Of a stretch of DNA of 64,000 nucleotides, positions 1 through 7,420 are shown piece after piece. The position numbers and the translations under genes are program-made. The DNA comes from Umezawaea sp036375055. Its GTDB lineage: Bacteria; Actinomycetota; Actinomycetes; Mycobacteriales; Pseudonocardiaceae. Location of the stretch: assembly GCF_036375055.1 (NCBI RefSeq), contig NZ_DASUSQ010000145.1:1-64000 (forward strand). Direction: 5' to 3'. Under the pieces are notes generated by a model, which made no database searches, was not told the origin of the DNA, and saw only the letters and a program-made list of their open reading frames with translations. The number at the start of each line of letters is the position of its first letter. Within the stretch, counting starts at the first letter, position 1.

Positions 1-1
1 A

Positions 2-379
2 CGCCTTGTCCCCTGCTGTCCTGAACTGGCCGTGATCCTGTACGAGCACCTGGACGCGTTCGGCACCGGGTCGGATGGGCGCCTGTTCGTGGCTGAGCGC
101 GGAGGTCGGATCGGCAGCTCTACCTACGGTCGCGTGTGGGCGCAGGCGCGGGAAGCCGTGTTCACTGCCGAGGTAGTCGCCTCACCGCTCGCTCGACGTC
201 CCTATGACCTGCGTCATGCCTGCCTATCCATGTGGCTCAACGCGGGTGTGGAGGCAACGCGGGTGGCCGAATGGGCGGGGAACAGCCTGACGGTCCTCAT
301 GCGGGTCTACGCGAAGTGCATCGACGGCGGGGAGCAGACAGCCATGCAACGCGTCCAAGAGGCTCTAGGAGGCCGCTAG
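2..379 (+). CDS. Tyrosine-type site-specific integrase, C-terminal part (runs off the left edge)
   Basis: The frame is open through the left edge, so only the C-terminal ~125 residues are visible. They match the catalytic half of actinobacterial phage/ICE tyrosine recombinases. The box RPYDLRHACLSMWLNAG carries the catalytic Arg and a following His, and the nucleophile region reads VLMRVYAKCIDG, with Tyr in the expected place. The usual second His of the LGH box appears as AGN, a change also tolerated in other integrases. The gene points at the 3' end of a tRNA-Tyr gene 150 bp away, the standard int-att arrangement of pSAM2-like integrative elements. Inference: the element lies to the left and this is its right boundary. 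Family call is secure; whether the enzyme is intact cannot be judged. Confidence 0.85.
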   Translation, partial: RLVPCCPELAVILYEHLDAFGTGSDGRLFVAERGGRIGSSTYGRVWAQAREAVFTAEVVASPLARRPYDLRHACLSMWLNAGVEATRVAEWAGNSLTVLMRVYAKCIDGGEQTAMQRVQEALGGR

Positions 380-474
380 GGGCTGGCAACACGCTGCCCA
401 TAACTTCGGTACGTCCTCGGTACAGAGGGTCGGATAACGCCGGTTTCAGCCGGACATAGCCGGACACAAACAAG

Positions 475-514
475 AACGCCCCCGTGGCCTGTTTGCGCAG
501 GTCACGGGGGCGTT
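475..514. terminator. Strong bidirectional hairpin terminator between integrase and tRNA-Tyr
   Basis: A 16-bp near-perfect stem (arms 475-490 and 499-514, one G-T pair) closes an 8-nt loop, with A-rich sequence on the left and TTTT on the right. It can end both the integrase transcript and the minus-strand tRNA transcript. Confidence 0.85.
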
Positions 515-524
515 TTCCCAGGTG

Positions 525-607
525 TGGCGGGTGTAGGATTCGAACCTACGTAGGCGTAAGCCGACGGATTTACAGTCCGCTCCCATTGGCCGCTCGGGCA
601 ACCCGCC
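525..607 (-). tRNA. tRNA-Tyr (anticodon GTA)
   Basis: The minus strand folds as a class II tRNA with a long variable arm. The acceptor is GGCGGGT paired with ACCCGCC, followed by discriminator A. The anticodon loop is CTGTAAA (GTA, Tyr) and the T-loop is GGTTCGAATCC. CCA is not encoded. Its 3' end faces the integrase gene, so it is the likely attachment site of the element to the left. Confidence 0.95.
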
Positions 608-729
608 TCGCGCCCGGTGTGCCGGGTGCGAACAAGAGACTACATAACCCCGTGGAGGGGTTCGCAACCGGGATACCCCGGTAACATCGTGGCTCGTCAA
701 AAGCCCATCTACGCGGAGGTACCGAGCAC

Positions 730-1221
730 GTGGCAGATCCGTCATTCGACGTGGTGAGCAAGGTCGATCGGCAGGAGGTCGACAACGCGCTCAACCAGGC
801 GGCCAAGGAGCTGGGTACGCGGTTCGACTTCCGGGGGACCGGTACCGAGGTGTCGTGGTCCGGGGAGGAGGCCATCGCGTTCCAGTCGGAGACCGAGGAG
901 CGGTGCCGGGCGGCGATCGACGTCTTCCAGGAGAAGCTGGTGAAGCGCGGCATCTCGATGAAGGCGTTCGAGATCGGCGACCCGTCGATCTCGGGCAAGG
1001 TCTACAAGGTGACCGGCACGCTGGTGCAGGGCATCACGTCCGAGAAGGCCAAGGAGATCGCGAAGAAGGTACGCGACGAGGGCCCGAAGGGCGTGCAGGC
1101 GCAGATCCAGGGCGACCAGCTGCGGATCTCCGGCAAGAAGAAGGACCACCTCCAGGAGATCATCTCGCTGCTCAAGGGGTCGGACTTCGGGATCGCCCTC
1201 CAGTTCACGAACTACCGGTAG
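730..1221 (+). CDS. yajQ: YajQ-family nucleotide-binding protein
   Basis: A 163-residue soluble protein with the whole YajQ signature: MADPSFDVVSKVDRQEVDNA at the N-terminus, GTRFDFRGTGTE, a central KRGISMKAFE segment and the closing DFGIALQFTNYR. YajQ proteins are two-domain RNP-like folds. Some homologues bind cyclic di-GMP, and the family is also linked to nucleic-acid binding. The GTG start follows the tRNA region and the length matches the family. rmlA begins 4 nt after the stop, so the two genes are probably co-transcribed. The cellular role in actinobacteria is not established. Confidence 0.93.
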   Translation: MADPSFDVVSKVDRQEVDNALNQAAKELGTRFDFRGTGTEVSWSGEEAIAFQSETEERCRAAIDVFQEKLVKRGISMKAFEIGDPSISGKVYKVTGTLVQGITSEKAKEIAKKVRDEGPKGVQAQIQGDQLRISGKKKDHLQEIISLLKGSDFGIALQFTNYR

Positions 1222-1225
1222 CGCC

Positions 1226-2107
1226 GTGAAGGGCATCGTCCTGGCGGGTGGCAGCGGCACGCGGCTGCACCCGATCACGCAAGCGGTCTCGAAGCAGCTG
1301 CTGCCCGTCTACGACAAGCCGATGGTCTACTACCCGATCTCGGTGCTGATGCTCGCCGGGATCCGCGAGATCCTGCTGATCTCCACGCCCAACGACCTGC
1401 CGCAGTTCCAGCGGCTGCTGGGTGACGGGTCGCAGTTCGGCCTGCGCATCGAGTACGCCGAGCAGGCCGAGCCGAACGGGCTGGCCGAGGCGTTCGTGAT
1501 CGGCGCCGACTTCATCGGCGGCGACACGGTGGCGCTGGTCCTGGGCGACAACATCTTCTACGGCCAGGGCTTCTCGCGGATGCTCCAGGAGCAGGTCGCG
1601 AAGCTCGACGGGTGCGTGCTGTTCGGCTACCCGGTGAAGGACGCGGAGCGGTACGGCGTCGGCGAGGTCGACGCTGGCGGGACGCTCGTCTCCATCGAGG
1701 AGAAGCCCGCGAAGCCCAGGTCGAACAAGGCGATCACCGGCCTGTACTTCTACGACAACCGGGTCGTGTCGATCGCGAGCGCGCTGGAGCCGTCGCCGCG
1801 CGGCGAGCTGGAGATCACCGACGTGAACCTCGCCTACCTGGCCGAGGGTCGGGCGAACCTGGTGGACCTGGGCCGCGGCTTCGCGTGGCTGGACACCGGG
1901 ACGCACGACTCGCTGCTGGAGGCGGGCCAGTTCGTGCAGGTGCTGGAGCACCGGCAGGGCGTGCGGATCGCGTGCCTCGAGGAGATCGCGCTGCGGATGG
2001 GGTTCATCACGCCGGACGCCTGCTACCGGCTCGGGTCCGCGCTCGCGAAGTCGGGCTACGGCCAGTACGTGATGAACGTCGCACGCGAGGCGGGCGCGAC
2101 CGTCTAG
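1226..2107 (+). CDS. rmlA: Glucose-1-phosphate thymidylyltransferase
   Basis: Makes dTDP-glucose from dTTP and glucose-1-phosphate, the first step of dTDP-rhamnose and other dTDP-sugar pathways. The 293-residue protein has the nucleotidyltransferase motif GGSGTRLHPIT at residues 8-18, KQLLPVYDKPMVYYP, the metal/nucleotide segment LGDNIFYG and the sugar-binding EEKP. Length is normal for the short RmlA form. It starts at GTG four bases after yajQ. No rmlBCD genes are in the window. In this group the product may serve the rhamnose linker of arabinogalactan (inference). The stop abuts the stop of the convergent htpX gene. Confidence 0.93.
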   Translation: MKGIVLAGGSGTRLHPITQAVSKQLLPVYDKPMVYYPISVLMLAGIREILLISTPNDLPQFQRLLGDGSQFGLRIEYAEQAEPNGLAEAFVIGADFIGGDTVALVLGDNIFYGQGFSRMLQEQVAKLDGCVLFGYPVKDAERYGVGEVDAGGTLVSIEEKPAKPRSNKAITGLYFYDNRVVSIASALEPSPRGELEITDVNLAYLAEGRANLVDLGRGFAWLDTGTHDSLLEAGQFVQVLEHRQGVRIACLEEIALRMGFITPDACYRLGSALAKSGYGQYVMNVAREAGATV

Positions 2108-2968
2108 CTAGCGGCGGTCTGCCATCTCCTCCAGGCGCCGGATGCGCTCCACCATCGGGGGGTGCGTGGAGAACAGCCTGCTGAGCGACTCGCCCGGCAG
2201 GAACGGGCTGGCGATCATGAGGTGCGACTGCGCCACGACGGCCGGTTCCGGCGCCAGGGGTGCCGCCCTGGTGCCGACGTCGAGCTTCCGCAGGGCTGAC
2301 GCGAGCGCCAGCGGGTCGCCGGTCAGCTCGGCACCGGAGGCGTCCGCCTGGAACTCGCGGGACCGGCTGACGGCCATCTGCACGATGCCCGCGGCGACCG
2401 GCCCGAGCACGGCGATCAGCAGCAGCGCGAACGGGTTCGGGCGGTCGTCGTCGCCACCGCCGAAGATGCCCGCGAACAGGGCGATGTTGGCGACCGTGCT
2501 GACCACGGACGCGAGGGCGCCAGCGACGCACGAGATCAGGATGTCGCGGTTGTGGACGTGCGACAGCTCGTGGCCGAGGACGGCGCGCAGCTCACGCTCG
2601 TCCAGCAGGTCGAGGATGCCCGTGGTGCAGCAGACGGCGGCGGTGCGCGGGTTGCGGCCGGTGGCGAACGCGTTGGGCGCCTGCGTGGGGCTGAGGTAGA
2701 GCCTCGGCATGGGCTGCCGCGCGGCCATCGACAGCTCGCGGACGATCCGGTACAGCGCGGGCTGCTCGACCTCCGACACCGGCCGGGCGCGCATGGCCCG
2801 CAGCGCGAGCCTGTCGGAGTTGAAGTACGCGTACGCGTTGACGCCCAGCGCCAGCAGCAGGCCGAAGTAGAGCGCCGTGCGACCGAAGAACGAGCTGATC
2901 ACGAGGATCAGTCCGCTCATCGCGCCGAGCAGCAGCGCGGTCTTCAACCCGTTGTAGTGCTTGTGCAC
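2108..2968 (-). CDS. htpX: HtpX-type membrane zinc metalloprotease (M48)
   Basis: A 286-residue integral membrane protease for quality control of misfolded membrane proteins. Two hydrophobic segments at residues ~8-50 precede the zinc motif HELSH (in VLGHELSHVHNRD). Two further membrane segments follow, then a distal Glu within SREFQADASGAELTG. The GTG start has GGAGG seven to eight bases upstream. It is the last gene of a minus-strand run after the nuoB/C/I-like genes, 18 bp downstream of the nuoI-like stop, so it may be translated from the same mRNA. htpX also neighbours the prenyl-synthase/menJ genes in mycobacteria (recalled, not checked). Confidence 0.93.
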   Translation of the reverse strand: MHKHYNGLKTALLLGAMSGLILVISSFFGRTALYFGLLLALGVNAYAYFNSDRLALRAMRARPVSEVEQPALYRIVRELSMAARQPMPRLYLSPTQAPNAFATGRNPRTAAVCCTTGILDLLDERELRAVLGHELSHVHNRDILISCVAGALASVVSTVANIALFAGIFGGGDDDRPNPFALLLIAVLGPVAAGIVQMAVSRSREFQADASGAELTGDPLALASALRKLDVGTRAAPLAPEPAVVAQSHLMIASPFLPGESLSRLFSTHPPMVERIRRLEEMADRR

Positions 2969-2986
2969 GCTGGTTCGCCTCCGGGT

Positions 2987-3466
2987 TCACGTCCTCCCCC
3001 TCAACGTTCCCGGCCTGCGCGCGGTTCCTGAACCGCCCCGTACCGGACGTGTGGCGGTCGTCTCCGGGGCCGGCTCGGCGGCCTGGTCGAGCGGCGGTGG
3101 CGGCGGGACCTCGGCGGCCCACGTGCCCAGCACGTCGCGCTCGTGGACGAGTTCGGCGACCGCGCCCTCGCCGTCGGCGCTGCCCGTGCCGGGGTAGCCG
3201 AACTCGGGCGCCCAGTGCAGGGCGTCGAACGGGCAGACCTCGACGCAGATCCCGCAGTAGAGGCACTGGCCGTAGTCGATGGCGAAGCGGTCGAGCACGT
3301 TGTGCGCGCGGGGGCGGGCGTGGCCGGGGGTTTCCACGGTCTCGGTGTGCGACTCGATGTGGATGCACCAGTCGGGGCACTCGCGGGCGCAGATCATGCA
3401 GACCGTGCAGTTGGACTCCAGCAGCGCGATCACGCCTCGGGTCCGGGGCGGGAGTTCGGCGGTCAC
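2987..3466 (-). CDS. NuoI-like ferredoxin subunit of a reduced complex I-type cluster
   Basis: 159 residues with two classic 4Fe-4S motifs, CTVCMICAREC (C20, C23, C26, C30) and CLYCGICVEVC (C68, C71, C74, C78), as in the NuoI/HycF electron-transfer subunit. A Pro-rich, probably disordered tail of ~45 residues follows. The GTG start overlaps the stop of the nuoC-like gene by 4 bp (GTGA), implying translational coupling. It is clearly distinct from the NuoI of the full operon at 26 kb. With no NuoD, NuoH or antiporter subunit beside it, its electron donor and acceptor are unknown. Confidence 0.85.
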   Translation of the reverse strand: MTAELPPRTRGVIALLESNCTVCMICARECPDWCIHIESHTETVETPGHARPRAHNVLDRFAIDYGQCLYCGICVEVCPFDALHWAPEFGYPGTGSADGEGAVAELVHERDVLGTWAAEVPPPPPLDQAAEPAPETTATRPVRGGSGTARRPGTLRGRT

Positions 3467-4035
3467 TGCTGGTTCTCCTCGTGTCGTGGACCCCAGGTCA
3501 ACGGATCGGGGACGCCGGGCGGCAACGTGCGGCGACGGCTGGGCGAGGACGTGGAGTCCTCCCCCGGTTCCAGGCTGCCCGGCCACGGTCGCACGACGCG
3601 GGCCGCCAGCACGAAGTCCTTGCGCAGCGGGTGGCCGGCGAACGCGTCCGGCAGCAGGAGGCGCGGGGTGGGTCCGGCCAGGTCGATCCCGAACATCTCG
3701 GCGGCCTCGCGCTCGTGCCACGCGGCACCCGCCCACAGGCCCGCCACGCTCGGCAGCACCTCGCCCGCGCCGAGTTCGGTGCGCAGCAGCAACCCGGACC
3801 TGGTGTCCGGGTGCAGGACGTGCAGCAGGACGGCGTGCCGCACCCCGCTGGCGCCGGGGCGGCCCGCGTCCTCGACGCCGAGCCAGTCGAAGGCGAGGCA
3901 GCCGAGGTCGTCGCGGGCGAAGCGCGCCGCCGTGGACCACTGGTCCAGCGGCACGTGCGCGGTGCTCTGGCCGAACGCCGCCTTCACCACGGCTCCGGGG
4001 ACCTGGGCGGCCAGCTCGGCGGAGGCGGCGCTCAC
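3463..4035 (-). CDS. NuoC-like (30 kDa) subunit of the reduced cluster
   Basis: 190 residues matching the complex I 30-kDa family. The diagnostic segment is WHEREAAEMFGIDLAG, followed by RLLLPDAFAGHPLRKDFVLA, which parallels the ERETWDMFGI and HPQRKDYPLG of the true NuoC at 34 kb. The protein is shorter than the full-operon NuoC and ends in a Pro/Arg-rich tail. Its GTG start overlaps the nuoB-like stop by 4 bp and its stop overlaps the nuoI-like start by 4 bp, so the three genes form a tight operon. The family usually docks NuoB and NuoD; NuoD is missing here. Confidence 0.82.
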   Translation of the reverse strand: MSAASAELAAQVPGAVVKAAFGQSTAHVPLDQWSTAARFARDDLGCLAFDWLGVEDAGRPGASGVRHAVLLHVLHPDTRSGLLLRTELGAGEVLPSVAGLWAGAAWHEREAAEMFGIDLAGPTPRLLLPDAFAGHPLRKDFVLAARVVRPWPGSLEPGEDSTSSPSRRRTLPPGVPDPLTWGPRHEENQQ

Positions 4036-4463
4036 GAGGCGACCAGCCGGTGCAGCGCGACGAGGCCCTCCAGCAGCGCCTCGGGCCGCGGCGGGCAGCC
4101 GGGCACGGCGACGTGGACGGGCAGCACCTGGTCGATGCCCTTCGTGACGCTGTAGGAGTCCCAGTACGGGCCGCCGGTGTTGCTGCACGCCCCGACGGAC
4201 AGCACGTACCGCGGCTCCGGCATCTCCTCGTAGGTGGCGATCACCGCGGGCAGCATCACGTCGGTGACCGTGCCGGACACGACCAGCACGTGCGCCTCTC
4301 CCCCGTCGCGGACGGGGTCGACCCCGAGCGCCGTGAGATCGTCGACACCGCGGCCGTCGAAGGCGGCCATGACCTCGACGCCGCAGCACGCGAGCCCGAG
4401 GTCCAGCACGGTGATCCGGAAGGTGATACCCCAGTCGAGGCGCAGCCCGCGCTCGGCGAACAT
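4032..4463 (-). CDS. NuoB-like (PSST/N2 cluster) subunit of the reduced cluster
   Basis: 143 residues from ATG at 4463. A GTG four codons upstream at 4475 is equally possible, and neither has a clear ribosome-binding site. All four N2-cluster cysteines are present: the CC pair in LGLACCGVEV (C26, C27), C93 in SVGACSNTGG and C123 in VPGCPPRPE. The rest is shortened relative to the 183-residue NuoB at 34 kb. It is the first gene of the B-C-I set. Retention of every cluster ligand argues that it is still functional rather than decaying, but its partners are not in the window. Confidence 0.82.
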   Translation of the reverse strand: MFAERGLRLDWGITFRITVLDLGLACCGVEVMAAFDGRGVDDLTALGVDPVRDGGEAHVLVVSGTVTDVMLPAVIATYEEMPEPRYVLSVGACSNTGGPYWDSYSVTKGIDQVLPVHVAVPGCPPRPEALLEGLVALHRLVAS

Positions 4464-4494
4464 GGAAACGGTCACGGTCCGGAAGGCTAATACG

Positions 4495-4547
4495 TGGGGG
4501 CCCGCCAAGCTTGCGCCCGGCGAGCCCCCAACCCCCCTAATCCCCCC
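4495..4547 (-). promoter_or_regulatory. G-rich leader with hairpin and G-quadruplex motif upstream of the nuoB-like gene
   Basis: On the minus (coding) strand, four G-tracts of 6, 6, 5 and 3 bases, separated by ATTA, TT and six mixed bases, occupy 4516-4547. This meets the standard G-quadruplex pattern. An imperfect inverted repeat spans 4495-4530. Both lie within ~85 bp upstream of the nuoB-like start and would be in its leader or promoter. Function is inferred only. Confidence 0.45.
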
Positions 4548-4729
4548 ACAGGATTGCGACCCGCGAACAAGCGCCGGTCGCGTTGGCAAGTCTCTTACGG
4601 AACGTCTATACGTGTCCAGAGAAATGGGACAGAATCTAAGGATTATTTGTAGCCGAACTGTGGTCAGGTTCAGTACAACTGATCGGTAGAACATCTCGCG
4701 GCCCCGACGCGACGACCTGAGAGGCCTCC

Positions 4730-5764
4730 ATGTCCAGCTCGGCTCAGCTCCTGCTTCCGGCCGGAAACCAGCTCAGCAGACTCCTGCACTCCCCGAACGC
4801 GCTGTTGGACACGACGTTGGACCAGCTCAGGACGTTGCTGGCCGTTCACGAGACCCGTTCCGCGCTCCGGGCCGCGCGGGTGCTCGGCCGTGAGCAGTCG
4901 AGCGTGCAGAAGCAGATCGACACGCTGAACCGGAACTTCCGATCGCTGTGCGGCGAACCTCTCGTCGTCAAGCAGGGTCGCGGAAAAGATGTGCTGATCA
5001 CGCAAACCGGTGAGGCGTTGGTGGAATTGGCGCGCACCACGCTGGGCGATTGGCTCGACTCTATTCACGAGTGCCGCCGAAAGCTCGGCACCACCCTCAC
5101 CGTCGGCACGACCCGGTTCATGCTCGACTCGCTGGCCAAGGCGTGGCACCACGTGGCGGACGAGTTCAAGGAGCGCGACGTCGAGCTGAAGGTCGTGCAC
5201 ATCCGCACGCGGGACATCTGGTCCAAGCTGGAGAGCAAGCAGGTGGACGTGGTGTGCGGCAGCGTCGTGACGCACGCGGGCCACACCGGGCACCTCGACG
5301 AGTTCGACGTCATCGAGTGGCGGCGCGGCGGGCTGGCGCTGCTGACGAACCTGCCGGAGAAGCGCCTCGGCGGCAGCGCGGGCGTCGGCGAACTGCCGCG
5401 GCTGCCGCTCGTGGTGCCGGGCGACGGGCTGATCGCCGAGTTCCTGCGCGGCTGGTTCGGGCCGGACTACCGCAACGAGCTGGACATCGCGGCGGAGATC
5501 GACGAGATCCAGTACGGCATGTCGCTGCTGCGGTCCGGGCTCGTGCAGGGCTGCATGATCGTCACGTCCGGGTTGGGCGTCGTCGCGGCGAACCAGGAGC
5601 TGCGCGAGGGCACCGGGCTGCGGGTCGTGGAGCTGAAGAACGACCGGGAGCCCGTGCTGGAGCGGCTGGTGGGCGTGTTCGCGCGCCGGGAGGAGCGGGC
5701 CAAGTTCCCCGAGGACCACCCGTTGAACCTGCTCTGGGCGGCCTTCCAGGCCGAAGCGGGCTGA
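4730..5764 (+). CDS. LysR-type transcriptional regulator
   Basis: 344 residues. A winged-helix segment sits at residues ~27-90: TTLDQLRTLLAVHETRSALR, then AARVLGREQSSVQKQIDTL and EPLVVKQGRGKDVLITQTG. A periplasmic-binding-type effector domain follows (TLTVGTTRFMLDSLAKAWH onward), as in LysR proteins. The ~25-residue N-terminal extension before the HTH is longer than usual. It is transcribed divergently from the nuoB/C/I-like genes across ~255 bp, so it is a candidate regulator of them, though LysR proteins often control only their own neighbourhood. The inducer cannot be predicted. ATG start chosen. Confidence 0.85.
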   Translation: MSSSAQLLLPAGNQLSRLLHSPNALLDTTLDQLRTLLAVHETRSALRAARVLGREQSSVQKQIDTLNRNFRSLCGEPLVVKQGRGKDVLITQTGEALVELARTTLGDWLDSIHECRRKLGTTLTVGTTRFMLDSLAKAWHHVADEFKERDVELKVVHIRTRDIWSKLESKQVDVVCGSVVTHAGHTGHLDEFDVIEWRRGGLALLTNLPEKRLGGSAGVGELPRLPLVVPGDGLIAEFLRGWFGPDYRNELDIAAEIDEIQYGMSLLRSGLVQGCMIVTSGLGVVAANQELREGTGLRVVELKNDREPVLERLVGVFARREERAKFPEDHPLNLLWAAFQAEAG

Positions 5765-5777
5765 GCCCCCGGAACGC

Positions 5778-5814
5778 CGCGAGGGCCGCTCGCCGATGAC
5801 GAGCGGCCCTCGCG
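5778..5814. terminator. Hairpin terminator after the LysR gene
   Basis: A perfect 15-bp stem (5778-5792 with 5800-5814) and 7-nt loop, 13 bp after the LysR stop and just before the stop of the convergent small gene. It probably serves both directions; no T-run. Confidence 0.8.
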
Positions 5815-5824
5815 CGGTGCTGAA

Positions 5825-5974
5825 CTACTCGGGCTGAGCCGGGTTGGGGCGCTTGCGCTCAGCTTGCTTGACCAACCACTCCAGGCCGTTCTTCGGCCGC
5901 TGCGCCTGGGGCTTCACCTGCTCCTCGGCGGGTTCCTGCACTGGCGACGGACCTTGGGCGTCGAGGTCGTTCAC
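5825..5974 (-). CDS. Small acidic/basic hypothetical protein (49 aa)
   Basis: From GTG at 5974, preceded by GGGAG at 7-base spacing, it encodes about 49 residues: VNDLDAQGPSPVQEPAEEQ, then a Lys/Gln-rich stretch, NGLEWLVKQAERKR and NPAQPE. A Pro/Gln-rich linker is followed by one short predicted helix. No known domain is recognised. The good ribosome-binding site, a convergent terminator and a codon pattern like its neighbours support a real short gene. A GTG two codons upstream is less likely because its spacing to the GGGAG is too short. Confidence 0.5.
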   Translation of the reverse strand: MNDLDAQGPSPVQEPAEEQVKPQAQRPKNGLEWLVKQAERKRPNPAQPE

Positions 5975-6206
5975 GGGCACGCTCCCTACCTGGTCGACAA
6001 CAGGTGCCGTCGATCGGAGCATCGAGGGGGTGCTCGACGCTAGACCGATCAGCCCTCTGGGTGAACCCAGACAGATGACCAGAGCAGATCGGGTGTCGGA
6101 TCGGCGTAGGTTTCCACGCCGCCGCTGGTGCCGGGTCCACGGCGTCCAGCCTCCGCCCCGCCAGGACCGACCGCGGCGCGGCAGGGCTGGCAGGGACGCG
6201 CGACGG

Positions 6207-7166
6207 TCAGCGAGCCGCCACCCGCTCCTCGGCCGTGACGGCCACGACGGCACCGACCACCACGGCGACCACGATCACCGCCGCCGCGGTGAGCGTGAGG
6301 GCGTCCGGCTCCAGCAGCGGCTGCCCCCGCTCCGCCTGCCACAGCACGAGCCCGAACAGCGCCCCGTAGCCCACCCCCGCCACGACCACCAGGCGGGTGC
6401 GCACGGTCTCGTGGGCCAGCACCGGCACGCGCGCGGCCAGCACCGCCATCAGCAGGACGAGCAGCGGCAGCACCTGGAGGGCGTGCATCCCGACGAAGTG
6501 CGGGACGCGCAGGTCACCACCGGTCGTGCTCCAGCCCGTGACCGGCATGACCGGACCGCCGTCCTCCATCCCGACCGTGTGCGCCCCGACGACCCCCTTG
6601 AACGTGCCGTCCCGCATCGAGTCGAGCTGCGCCGAGGTCGGCGAGGTCATCAACGCCCCCGTGGCGATGCCGGCCAGCGAGACCACCGCGCCGATCCGCA
6701 ACGCCCACCGCGTGGCCCGGTCCGCGAACGCCGTCCGCAGCACCAGCACCGTGAGCACCAACGTGCCCGTCCACAGGACCGCGATCGACATCCCCATGAC
6801 GACGAACACGGTGGAGTCGAACGGCGTCATCACGTTGAAGTGGCTGCCCCGCCCGCGCACCACCTGCATGACGATCAACGCCTGCTCCACGAACAGCACC
6901 GCGGCCAGCACCAGCGACACCCGCCGCGCGAGCCGCGCACCCACGCCGAGCAACGAGATGAGCCAGGCCCAGGTGATCCCGTAGACCGCGATCGAGATCG
7001 AGAACTTGAGCGGCTTCAACCAGATGGGCGCCCCCGTGAGGACGCGGTCGTCAACGACGAGCCCAACCAGGCTGACCAGCACTACCGGCACCATCGCCCA
7101 GGCGGCGACCAGCATCGGCCGGTTCCACCCCGCGGTTCTGGCGGCTACCGCTGACAGAGCTCTCAT
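6207..7166 (-). CDS. Uncharacterised multi-pass membrane protein
   Basis: 319 residues with about eight predicted membrane segments. The first hydrophobic stretch (AAWAMVPVVLVSLVGLVV) is followed by GAPIWLKPLKFSISIAVYGI, and the last is at residues ~285-310. The loop PHFVGMHALQVLPLL contains conserved-looking His residues. I do not recognise a family with certainty. The protein resembles actinobacterial integral membrane proteins annotated only as hypothetical. The gene stands alone. An imperfect palindrome 20-60 bp upstream suggests specific regulation. No catalytic motif was identified. Confidence 0.75.
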   Translation of the reverse strand: MRALSAVAARTAGWNRPMLVAAWAMVPVVLVSLVGLVVDDRVLTGAPIWLKPLKFSISIAVYGITWAWLISLLGVGARLARRVSLVLAAVLFVEQALIVMQVVRGRGSHFNVMTPFDSTVFVVMGMSIAVLWTGTLVLTVLVLRTAFADRATRWALRIGAVVSLAGIATGALMTSPTSAQLDSMRDGTFKGVVGAHTVGMEDGGPVMPVTGWSTTGGDLRVPHFVGMHALQVLPLLVLLMAVLAARVPVLAHETVRTRLVVVAGVGYGALFGLVLWQAERGQPLLEPDALTLTAAAVIVVAVVVGAVVAVTAEERVAAR

Positions 7167-7183
7167 GACCGTTCCCCCTCAAG

Positions 7184-7226
7184 ATGGATAGCTACACTAG
7201 CCATAATGGAATGTAGCACTATCCAT
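7184..7226. promoter_or_regulatory. Imperfect inverted repeat upstream of the membrane-protein gene (possible operator)
   Basis: ATGGATAGCTACA at 7184-7196 is mirrored by TGTAGC-ACTATCCAT at 7212-7226, interrupted by two extra bases. The segment is AT-richer than its surroundings and lies 18-60 bp upstream of the start at 7166. It looks like a TetR/MarR-type operator, but no regulator gene is adjacent. Confidence 0.45.
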
Positions 7227-7232
7227 TTTGCC

Positions 7233-7405
7233 GTCAAGGGGGTTCGGACCCCACACCGGAACCCCGCGCTGGGACGGCCCCTTGACCCGCGTGGTTGCCC
7301 TAGCGGAGGTCGACGAGATGGCGCGAGCCCCGACCGACCACCGAACGCGAACTGCCGACGACGCCCGACCACCTCGGAGGCCTGCCGCGCGGCGGGCGCA
7401 TCCTT
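7233..7405. repeat. Dispersed structured repeat, copy 1
   Basis: Begins with GTCAAGGGGG, mirrored 35 bp later by GCCCCTTGAC (one mismatch). About 115 bp follow that match the copy at 8826-9005 at roughly three bases in four, including shared words TGGTTGCCCT, GGAGGTCGACG and GATGGCGCGA. No coding frame is conserved between the copies. Upstream flanks are unrelated, so the left boundary is sharp at the GTCAAGG arm. Confidence 0.65.
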
Positions 7406-7420
7406 CGCCCCTTCACGACC

